A DNA stretch of 64,000 bases from Morinoia aosen. Its lineage: Eukaryota > Arthropoda > Malacostraca > Amphipoda > Talitridae. Below, in pieces: positions 13,201-25,200 of this stretch (positions are counted from its first letter, which is position 1; the number at the start of each line of letters is the position of its first letter). The stretch spans positions 34,339,422 to 34,403,421 of the forward strand of contig CM059570.1 of assembly GCA_030386875.1 (NCBI GenBank). The letters run 5' to 3'. Position numbers and translations under genes: made by a program. Below the pieces are notes generated by a model that was not told the origin of the DNA, made no database searches, and was given only the letters and a program-made list of their open reading frames with translations.

Positions 13201-16200
13201 TGCTTCTCCATGCCTGTACGCACCCTGTGTAGCTCAAAAACTAAAGGAGGAGATGCATTTTGAAAACACACATTCCAACCCTCCCAAAAGAGGTAAACAA
13301 AGAAACATGAACAATCTAAATTTTTCTTTATTATTATTGGATGGGTCAGCTAGGACCCTTGAAATCATTATACAGTAATAAAGAGACATAGAAGATGATA
13401 TAGCAACGTCGCGCCGTGAAGAAAGTGCCAAGGGGGAGGTGTAACATGATAAAATACCTCTTCCCCCTCCCTTCCCCCCCATACTTCAAACCTCCGTAGC
13501 GGGCGAACGAGAGAACGTACAAACCTCATTTTTTTACAGGATGTACCTGACATCTTACCCTTCCTATAGAAGCTAAAATCAATATCTCTAGAAAATTTGA
13601 CATTCTGGGCGAACGCTTCCCTTAAGTCATGATTGTGTTTCCAAACTTCCTTTGAAGTGCTTCTGCTGCGCTAACAATATGCAAATGTCTGAACAAATTA
13701 GAAGAAATAGAACAGAAATACCAAGTTATAATGACTGACTTCAGTGCATATCTATGATATAATGTGGTTTCGCTAACTTGATTAAAATAGAAAATTGGAC
13801 TTGAATACTCACACAGCTTACTCTCATTCAAAATGACAAACAAGGCATGATAACACAAAACAGATCTGATCATCTATACCAAGCAGATGAACACAACACA
13901 AGAAGCAGACCAACAAAACACACCGTAACATTTGCACACAATCTATGCTCTCACCACAACTGGTGTTGGTGGACACGGCCGAGTATTTGCCGTTGAGTTT
14001 CTTGATGATGAATTCGTGCAGCTGCCACATGTCCTTCTCGTCCGTGTTGTAAAGTTTGGACGCCAACTCCACCTGAGCATGGCGCGCGAGTTTTACAATG
14101 GGTTATGTTCCACCAATAACATCATAAAAGCTCCCCATGGCCATAGCATATCAATAGGTTAGACTGAATACGTTAAAGTCTCTCTAACAGTAACAAAGGC
14201 AATTTAAAAAAGGAAGGACAAAGGCTCCATTTGGTATAGAGTTTAGGAAAGGCAGAATCTATGCACAAGGTGTGTTCCCACACCAGATCTCCAGTGCATA
14301 GAATCAGTAAGTTGATTAAAATGTTTGTGAAACAAGATAAAAGTTGAAGAACGTAATAGTTACTGAAAAACAAGACAAAAGTGAACCGAAAAAAGATAGT
14401 CATTAACAAAAACAAAAAATATCTTATTTCTATAAAAGAGAAAGCCTATTTAACTTTCAGCTGTGGATCTCATATTTCCCCTATGAGCGCTAATTCTCTT
14501 AGACACGATAGCGGTATCCCCTGAGGAGTAGCATAGCAGAATTGGACAAGTGGATAAGATTTGTATCTAGAGTAATCGTACTCTTATCACCCCAAGGACT
14601 GAAAAAACTTGAACTTTTAAATTTCACCAAATGCATAAAATCAAAGAGTCTATGAACACACCTCTTACAGTCCTGCACAGGTTGTATACAACCTTCTCTA
14701 AGTACAACGTAGAAACCATAAAAATACCGGGGAAGATCCACATCCTATGTTCAATTCAAACAGAAGTAAAGTAGCCCAAAAAAATTTTTTGGAATACTCC
14801 ACATCATAAGACATTGGAAATTCCTCACACCCAAAATTAGAGCTCATTTGACTACCCTCAGTTTGCGTAATTCTGAGCTCATCTTAAAGAACTTGGTAAA
14901 TTATGAGGTGACTGTTAATGGAAAATTATTCCAGGCAGCACACACAAGCTTGTTTCATACCGTGCAGGTGGCACTTGAAGGATATTGATGGTAAAATAAC
15001 CTCGATCACTCCCATTGGCTTTGGCCTCATCAATAATTTCATAGTTGAATAAAGAAAAAGAACTAAATACTCCTTCTGAGCTCGAGCCTCATAGTAAGTT
15101 TAATACTTGTATAACAATGGTAAAAAAACAAAGGCACTTAGACAAGAAATTCCTTGAGCCTCATTGTGTGTCTAACTCTTGGATAAGAAAAGTAAAACCA
15201 GCCAAGACATGCCCACTGGTCTCAGCCTCATAGTGAATTTAATGCTTAACTAAAAAACGAAGACACTCCATGACATCCCTCGAGTCTCATCGCGCATCTA
15301 ATTCTGGTATAACAAGAGTAAAATCAACCAGGGCGCTACCACTGACCTCGGCTTCGTTAGCCCTGAGCGTCTCCATGTCGAGCCTGATGACTGTGGCGGC
15401 GTAGGGCCGGCGGTACAGCTGACACGAGGTCTTCTTGCTGCTCTCTGAGAACACCATCCTGCCAACCCTCACCACCTGGCACACGAGATACACCTCGCTC
15501 GAGAAGTCCCGTGCGCCAAGGTCCTAATGGGAAATACCGTGGATGGAATATCAGTCATCAATATGGGAGGTAACAAGAAAGTTTAGTGATGGAGTAAGTA
15601 GTTAATTATAAGATGATGGAATATTTAACAATGATGATGGGCTAGACTCATCGTCCAATTAAATTGAGTCGTACTGCGAGACAAGGTCTTCATGGAATGT
15701 CAGTCATCAATATAGAAGGTAACAAGGAAGTTAAGTCCAATAAACGTGTTACCCTCGAAAAAATACGCCGAGCGATTTTCGTCCCATTTCAACCTAATGC
15801 TATGGATTAATATGAATAGGAATTGTTTTCTAGGGCAAAAAATGATGTGAAAACAATGAAGGTTCAAGATTTCAGATTGTAGGCGTGGCCCCAAACATGC
15901 TTCTAGTGTAATATCCAGCTTGCATCAGCCTGAATTCATTCTGTTCTCTTCTGTCTTTTTGAATGATTTTTAATGTTAATTATAGAGATAATAAGAGTTA
16001 AATGTGTGTTTTCAAGTGTACATTGGTTGTTTTGTGTTCTTGATTTCGCTGTGTTTTTGTGTCTGAATTGTTTCTTAATGCACTGTTTTTCTTTCACTTT
16101 CAGTCACTCAGAGTTACAGTAAAACTAGTGTATTATTATTTCTTGGCAAAGCTATTTCTTCACCTTATAAAACCAAGTGTTGATCTGGTGAGTGTTCTTC

Positions 16201-19200
16201 ATTGTACAGTTTGCTTTGCTTGTATATGTTTTCTGTTGCTCTAGGCTAAGACTTACCTTATGTTGAGCATGATGTTTTTTTTTTGTCATATTGGTTCTTT
16301 CATTCCTTCATGTTGAAAGATTAGGTTTTCCAGTTTTGATAGATTTCAAGACCATTTTTGTAATAATATTTTTCCTGAGTTACTCCTTTGAATTTGTAGT
16401 TGAATGATTTTATTTGAGTTTGATTTCATTCATATTCATTTCATAGTCCATTTTTTCAGTTGTTTTGTTTCATTTTTTTGTCAGTGCATCTACTTTATTT
16501 AGCATGAATTTATTCTGAGCATGATTTATTTTGCTCTGCTTCTTACTGGATTTTGAAGTTTAATTTTGAGGAATCCAAAATGAATGGTATGGTTTATTAT
16601 CTTCTTTCCTGCATTTTTATTATTGTTTTATCTCTGTTTTCAGGGTTTTTTATTATACTGGCTTCTGATTTGACTTCACTGTTTCTGAGCCCTGTCACTT
16701 GTCATTGCATGTACAATCACCTGTTCCACAATAAACCATCATTTGTCTAAACCAGTTTCATTACTCCCTCACTATGTGGTTCACAAACAGCAACGTGTAA
16801 TGATGGGTAAATGCTAGCACCCCTAGTCCCTCGTCCTCTTACAAGAACAATACTGAATTTTATAATTGAAGGGCACAGTTTTTAAACATTTTCAAATTTC
16901 TTTTAAACAAATCTTTTACTTATATTTTTAGAAATATATGTCGTTGTCCCAATTGAGCAAGCGTGTCACTCAATATAAAATATGGAATCAATGAAAGAGA
17001 TCACAACTCCAGTTAACGTTAACAAACGGAAGCAAAAGGATGTATACAATATACTACCCACCCAATACTTCATCGCCCTGTAATCCCGACTGAGCAACGT
17101 CTCGTGTGAGTGTAAAGGGAAAATACAAAAAGGAAAAATATAAAAAAGGAGCATAAAAACGATTTTTGCACATCATTTAAATGACTTCGAGAAATAAATG
17201 ATTTCAAAACTTTTCAAAAGTCATTTTCAGCACAATATCAAGCTTCCCTCGATTTTTGCTCTACCTCAATAAAACTTGGCATCGATCTCAAACAAATCAG
17301 TGAGTTATGATCAAGAGGTTAAAACCTGATAGAATTACATTCGCTTCTAAACATGTATCAAGCTAAAACTCAAGAGCCTTATTGATAAATGAAACAAAAT
17401 AACTTGGGAAGTAATTAAAACGGTCCAATTAATAGATAGCAATAAAGAAGTTAGGGCATGGAAGTAGATAGCTATAGCCCTACAACAGAGCTGCCACTGA
17501 CAGCAAAACAAAGCAAGATGAAACTGTGGTTCTCTCATTCACAGCTATCAGAACTCATTCCGTACGAGGGTGAAGTCATAAATGATGCTTCAACATAAAA
17601 GAGGAAACTCTTATAGAATCGGGCCTAACTGAGCTCAAAATATAAATATAATCACACATGTTTACCAAACATAAATCAAGCTATTGGCCATAGCATCAAA
17701 ATACAGTATTAAATTCAATGATGCGTTAAAGTTACAGTGACCATGCAAGTCCCAACAAATCTCATCGAAAATGATATAGTCCCGAACAATTCACAATACA
17801 GCATACATGATACAGACAGCAATAACTTAAAGTAAATACAATACAGTCCCAGGCAACAATCTAGTAATCATGATAGAGTCCCAGGCAACAATCTAGTAAT
17901 CATGAGACAGTCCCAGCAAACTAACAATGAACATGGCACAGTCTCAGTAACCAACTTACTACAAACACACCAAATACCTCCCAACAAACTTCGAAGGCAC
18001 ACTCACAGTGAACAAGGTGCAGTTGCTGGTAATGCGATCGATGTAGTTAGCAAAGCCTTCCTTGGTGAGCCTGACCAGGAAGCGTTCACTGATGAAGCGT
18101 TGGCGGCTTGCGTCATAGAGAGAGAAGTAGACCTCGGAGTCCTCGCCCACAGTGTAGGTCATGTCGCGCATGCAGAAGAAGAGGTGGTGGGTGAGGGCGC
18201 GGGGTCTGGCACCGGGCAGAGCCCGGCTGCTGCTGCGGCGAGATGCTAGGCGCTGCGAGAGGTGCACAGCATCAGATGTGTTATGACAATCGAGCAAGCA
18301 GAATTTATGCAGCACTTGAGAGGTGCAAGTTATGGTTCACTTGCGGCCAAACAAGTCTTTATACATGCTAAAACTGTAAATGAAGTTTGAAGATCTCTAA
18401 TGGAGTGCACGAAAAAAATTTGGGTGCCTTGGGATTTCAAATTATCATTTTATGTATAAATTAAATCATAAAAGGTAGTTTCTGAAGTGATACATAATTA
18501 TTGTCTGTGATGACATCTGCGCTATTTCGAAGAAGGGACATAAGCATGATGAGGGTTGTAACGGTGAGGGAAAAAATATTTAAAGAGTGTGAAATTAAAA
18601 AATAAATGAATGAATGTGGAGCATTTTTAATGGATGAGAGCAGAACTCAACCGCTGAATGGATTTGAGAGCGAAATATTGATTTCGAGACATAAAATCAA
18701 ATGAGAAAGAAACAAAAAATAAGTCTGTAGCAGGTACAAGTTGGTACTAAAGCACGCACAAAAAGTACATTAGGCTGACACATGTAAAATATGAAAGAAG
18801 ACTCAAAAAGGATAACAATAGAAACATGGAAACAAATTATAATGACTGAGGTAAAGGAAGGAATGAATACTAAATTATGGACAGTGAATACCCAATTATA
18901 TACCCCCAAAAAATAAAAAGGCTTCATCACAAAAAAAAAAATCTACACGTACAGACAATTGTTTAGCTCTAAGAATGATTAAAATTTCATGGATACTGTA
19001 TTTAAATGAATACTTAATTCTAATCAGAAATCTCCAAACCATTCACCAATAATGTATTTGAAGAACACGTCTATGTGCAATGAAAGATGCATAAAATTTT
19101 TCCACTCTTTCATATTAATCAAATTCTTGCTGGTAGAATATGGAGACAACGCCATCCGCTACAGCGGCTCAATGGCCAGTCAAACAGGCAATGGCTTCTA

Positions 19201-22200
19201 ATTTAAATAAAAGACAAAAAGGACAACAACAAATTATAAAACTTGTTTACAAAAATCATTGAAAAACAACAAAAAGACACTAAAAATCAGCAATGGTGAA
19301 TTATAGCAGAGTACAAAACATGGTATTTAATAATTAAATTTAACACGAAAAATTTCTATTGAAGTCGGTACTACAAAAAGATATTCGAAAAATCAAGAAA
19401 AATGACAGAGCAGCAGCAAGAAAGCAGTAACGACCAGATAACTGAAAACATCAAAAAAAAGCCTTTGCAAAGACCAAGGCCGAAAACACACGGAACTGAA
19501 GTGGAGTTGGTCAGGAGAGTCAGGAAAAAATCTATCATGTACTCAAAATATTGAGTACACACACTACAGCCCAAACGGACACAATAACAATGAAAGGATC
19601 GACAAAAACACATTAACGTCTAATCTTTCTCATCTGGCATCATGAATAAAATTAGTGAAAAAGCAAACAATAAAAAATAAAAAGCCAATTTAACTCACCA
19701 AAGTTTGGCTTTGAGAAGACTCGGTGCTTTGAACGTGCTGCAAAAGAGAAGACATGTTAGCAGCTAAATAGGAACAGATCGCAGGCGGGGCAGGCTGTGT
19801 GCGGTGGTCACTGGCACGCCCTGCAACTGCTGTCCCCCACCGCCACGTTAACACAACTACTACTAAGCATCTAACCGTACAATTAGGGAGTTGCGATGTA
19901 AGCCTCAAACGTAGCGTAGCAAAAAAAATGGAAAACCAGGGTAAAACTAGTACAGATAATTAGGATTAGTGACTGAAACGGAGGCGAAAAACCTCCCATC
20001 ATATAAAGATAACAAAAATAAGACATTGTAGAAGATCGTTCTTCCATGAGGTTCCTATTTACTTTATCCAACACGCCAAGCAACTAGAAACTCTCACTTG
20101 CACCCTGCACCACGGAGTTATCTGGCTTCAGTAAGCCATGTTAGTTGGGTGGTAATCTTGGCACGAGATCGTAGTGTACACGAGGCTTTAAATTCGGCAC
20201 TCAATAACATTAAACAATGACATACAAGTACACGCGGAAAAAAAATTTACCCCCATCATTAAATGTAAAAAAATTAAAGCCTCACTAGCAACTAGCAGAT
20301 GGCTAAATAATTTGTGCATGGTATAGTAATTAATGATATTACGCTACAGAACAAGAGCGTCTGAAATAAAAAAAAAACAGCTCATACACTAATAAGAGTC
20401 AACCAGTGATATCGTAAATCATGAAAAAATTCATGTTAAAAATAATTGTGCTGATAAAACATCTACAGGGACACGCCATACCAGCTTAAAGAAAACAGGA
20501 TAAAATGTACAAGAGAACTTAGCTTATCTAAATAAACAGATTGGAGCAATAAGCAAAGAAACTAAAAAATACAAACTTACTTTTTCTAACTCCTCTAAAG
20601 AAACCCAAGACTCAACAACTACCCAAGTAGAATTTGTAACTCCAAGATACGTTTGAAAGTTGTCTCAAGAATACACCTATACAGTAGGAAATTTTACAGA
20701 AATTTCTGCGACAGTCATCTTAGAAAACTATTCATTTGCATCAAGCAATATTCAATTTCACTCTTCCCAATGACACCAGCACCCACCAACTGATAAAGTT
20801 CGACGGCGCCGACCGCGTCCACGTCCACCATGACACCCTCCACACGAGGCACCAGGTCCAGGCCGAGCTTCCTGTGTGGGTAGGTACCGGCATCACAACG
20901 GCTTGCATGATTCCAATGATTCAAGGCGCAGCACAGCCTTTGGAGCACTACGATTGCAATGATCCCTGGCGCAGCACAGCCTTTGGATCATTACAGCCGC
21001 ACTACGATTGCAATGATCCCAGGCGCACCAAAGCCTTTAGATCATAACAGCCAAACTACGATTGCAATGATCCTAGGCGCAGCACAGCCGCATCACGATT
21101 GCAATGATCCCTGGCGCAGCACAGCCTTTGGATCATTGCAGCCGCACTACGATTGCAATGATCCCAGGCGCAGCACAGCCTTTGGATCATTGCAGCCGCA
21201 CCATGATTGCCATGAACCCAGGCGCAGCACAGCCTTTGGATCATTGCAGCCGCACCATGATTGCCATGAACCCAGGCGCAGCACAGCCTTTGGATCATTG
21301 CAGCCGCACTATGATTGCCATGAACCCAGGCGCAGCACAGCCTTTGGATCATTGCAGCCGCACTATGATTGCAATGAACCCAGGCGCAGCACAGCCTTTG
21401 GATCATTGCAGCCGCACTACGATTGCAATGAACCCAGGCGCAGCACAGCCTTTGGATCATTGCAGCCGCACTATGATTGCAATGAACCCAGGCGCAGCAC
21501 AGCCTTTGGATCATTGCAGCCGCACTACGATTGCAATGAACCTAGGCGCAGCACAGTCTTTGGATCATTGCAGCCACACTATGATTGCAATGAACCCAGG
21601 CGCAGCACAGCCTTTGGATCATTGCAGCCGCACTATGATTGCAATGAACCCAGGCGCAGCACAGCCTTTGGATCATTGCAGCCGCACTACGATTGCAATT
21701 ATCTAAGGCACACCACAGCCTTTATATAATTACCAGACCATCCGTGACTCGTTAAACAGAGTTATTTTATTTTTATCTAAACTTTAGATCATGCTATTCA
21801 CTAGGGTAAAATAGTTTAATAACAATGAAAACATCACTACTAAACTTGCTGCAGAGCCAATAGTAAATATCTGTGTTAAATGGATATTGGTGACATGACC
21901 CACAATATCGCGGGCGAGATAATTATGACAAGTTGGGATAAGGAAAATATTAATTTCCACCACAGATTATTGGTACGACTTTAATGATCTGAAATACAAA
22001 ACAATGTTGAATTTCCCTTATACTTGGTATTAGCAGATTCTCTAATTTTTCCCAACCATTTTCCTGAAAGCCTTTTACTGAATTATACACTGACTTATAA
22101 CTAAAAGTAGAGCGCGAATGGGGATAACCAAGCCAACAAATGCCCAGGCAAGCAAGCCAAAAAAATTAACAATGTCCTATCAATAAGCAGATAATTACCT

Positions 22201-25200
22201 ACGACACAAAACAGCCATTTTTTAATCTCAACGACCCAAAGAGCACAACAGCGCTTTGTTAATTATTTAGACTCAAGGAATAAAATGAGCGATTTGTTTC
22301 AATTTTCATTTATAACAACCCAAAGCACCCAACAGGGGGCACAAGTATTGCAGTCAGGATACTTTCTTAAAATAAAGCTAGCCTTGGATAACTGTTGAGT
22401 GTACTACTTTGCTGTCTTATTCGCAAGTCCTCCAAAGGCTTTAGAAGATAAATCAAAACAAGTTCTTCTTCGCGTTTCACAAATATGATGCACCAATGAT
22501 GGAAGAGATCCTACCAAAATACTTTGAAAACTTAACGTAAATATCTGATGAAAACCCTTAGAAATGAATGTACTAGCAATCCTCTCCATAACAGTAAAAT
22601 AAATCTGAGACGGGCAGCTTAGGATATAAAATTTGTTAGAAGATTTTTTGAGATTTCGCAGAGTTTATCGTCCGAAAATTATTGCCCAATCTGGAGCAAT
22701 CATGGGAGCGCGTTTTTAATGAGATCAGCATTGAAATTCAAGAAGAAATGAATACTACCCTCGTAAATAAGGTACGCCGCTTTAGTGAAGAAATGAAGCA
22801 AAATTTAAATAAAAAAAACTGTAGCAGCAAAGCGATCAATCCAAATGTGTGAAAATTCAAGATTTAAAACTCTTCTTGCTACAAAACTGTTGAGCATCCT
22901 CAGAGTCATTATTAATAGAGCAAACATACTCGGCAGTGAGACCTAATAACACAAGAAATTAAACTCAAGCTCATGAAAATCTCATACAAATTTGAAATCC
23001 TAAAATGAGACCATGTAGTCAATCTAAACTTTAAAGATATGACACGCTCCCTGGAATGCTTTCACAAAGCATCATTCTGAAATTTAAATACTTCAAGACC
23101 ATTAGTTGATGTCATCAACATCATGCCTATCTGAACCAATAATGACCATCAATAACATCTGATCTCAAGACAATAAATATTACGAATAAAAGAAGCGAGA
23201 CAGAGGAAAACAGAATAAAACATTTAATTCTTAAATGAATGCAAGAAATTAAAAGTAGAAACGCTTTATTCTGTAACCCCATACATAAAATTTTAGATTG
23301 AGTGTTGCTTGCTTAGTTTGTCCACCCAGACACACATTACATTGAACACTAAAATCTGACCACAACTTTTTATTTTCCTAAATTACATTTTATCCCAAAG
23401 TTACCCAAAAATAAAAATATGAAAACCGCCGTTAGAACCAAAAACGCATTTGCACAGCTCAAGAAGCAACACTACAGAAGGATAGGAAGGAAGTATGGTG
23501 ACCTGTTGCCCCAGTCGATGCGGCGCGTGATGCAGATGTGGAGCTGCGTGATCTGGTCAGAGGTGAGGGTGGCGGTGATGAGCTGCCGCCGCCACCCTGC
23601 CACCTCCAGCATGGCCCCGCGGATGGCCTCAAAGTCCACCAAACTCTGGCTGCTCACCGCCGCATCGTCGCGGGCACCGCTCGGCAGCTTGTGCTGCAAC
23701 ACCCGCGCCGTTAGTTGCATCTATGAGGCGCTTATTGCATGCTGTCGCACGCGCGGTGCGTGGCACCAGTACGTTCTGTATATTGGCTTGAGTAGTAATG
23801 GAAATATTTCTGACCATTTAGCAGTAAAGGACTCGCCTCTGTGCTTTAGTGTGGATTTTGTCAACACCCTTTGATACTATTATTATTCAGATCCTTTAAC
23901 TTGTGTAGTTTACTGCATGGTAAAGAGGAAAATAGATGAGTCCCCTCATTTTATTTAGAGTTCAAAACAAAGCCGACAATAAAAATTTAATTGATACACA
24001 TCGCATCATAAATGAATGCTGTTTAGTACTTCTAATGTCTTCAGTAGTTATGGATTCATTTTATAGAATTAAGGAAGAATTACACATACGCTAAAAACTG
24101 CATTAAGAAGAAAAACTAAAGCCATCTGCTAATAGTTATTGCCTGCAGCAAACAGTTCCTATCCTTAAGCATTTATTTATTTATTCAAGGTTTAACCATT
24201 TATGCTCCCCTTAGCGTTCGATCGCACAAGAATAAACATTTTCACGACACAATTCAACCAGTTGTTGAATTGAGCTTATCAACGGTAACAAATTAGGTTG
24301 ACGTTTCTTATATTATGCATTGATGTGACTTTCTTCAACTCTTCTACACTTTCTTTGACCACCATTTTTGTTGTAAATGAAGTTTTTACAACTCTGGTGC
24401 ATACAAAATGTCGCGAAAGTCATGAAAAAATGTAAACCAAATCTCAAGGAATTAGGTGAAATGCCAGGCCGGAAATTAATTAGGGTTAAATTATGTAACT
24501 AGTATAGTATACACGGACCGTATACCACAATGGCAAAGAATGAATTTCGTTTGAGCGTGTAATTCCAATGGGGGTGAAAGGGTTAAACTCACACACGATA
24601 CTCGCCTCTGAAGAGGTAGGCTTGGTACAAGCTTAGATATTTACCAAGGTGAGTTGCAACACTCCTATAGAAATGTAGTGATCGCATCTTGTATTCCCCA
24701 ATACAAGTAGCTCTGCCATTTTTGAACAGTGTGGATAACATGGCAAAAAATTCTGGTTCCAATGAGCTGAACACACACGGCCAACCAGAACCACTCACCA
24801 CAAACATGTCCTTCCATATCTGCCCCCACTCTCTGAGGACGGCAGCTGCCTCCTGCACCACAGCATCCTCTATGGGGATCACCAGCTCACGAGATCTGCA
24901 AGACATCCAAAAGTTTTCACTTCCATTTCACAAGCATGGATGTCAAACAGAGAAAAACTGTACATAATTCGCCAGTTTACGAGGTCTGCAAGACATCGAA
25001 GAGTTTTCACTTCCATTTCACAAGCATGGATGTCAAAAAGAGAAAAACTGTACATAATTCACCAGTTTATAAGATCTGGAAGACATCCAAGAGTTTTCCC
25101 TTCTATATCACAAGGATGGGGGTCGAGCAGAGATAAACTGTACATAATTCAACAGTTCACGAAATCTGTAAAACATCCAAGATTTTTCCCTTCCATTTCA

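Larger units (their letters stand above)
10598..13621. mobile_element. TTAA-flanked element carrying the nested hAT
   Basis: Left end GGGAAGCGTTAGC at 10598 and right end GCGAACGCTTCCC at 13621 are inverted repeats. The flanks are TTGA at 10594-10597 (one base off TTAA) and TTAA at 13622-13625. Excluding the hAT the element is about 850 bp, AT-rich and non-coding. Two matching halves lie either side of the hAT: the motif CTACATCCAATGATACC before it and TGTAGCTCAAAAACTAAAG after it. Confidence 0.5.

Noticed and set aside
11049-13233. Perfect 8-bp hAT target duplication
   Set aside because: Only six matching bases (TGTAGC) flank the element as I placed its ends, so I do not claim the full 8 bp.
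20959-21729. ORF of about 250 codons with 18-residue repeats
   Set aside because: Product of the 54-bp minisatellite; it abuts but is not part of exon 6.
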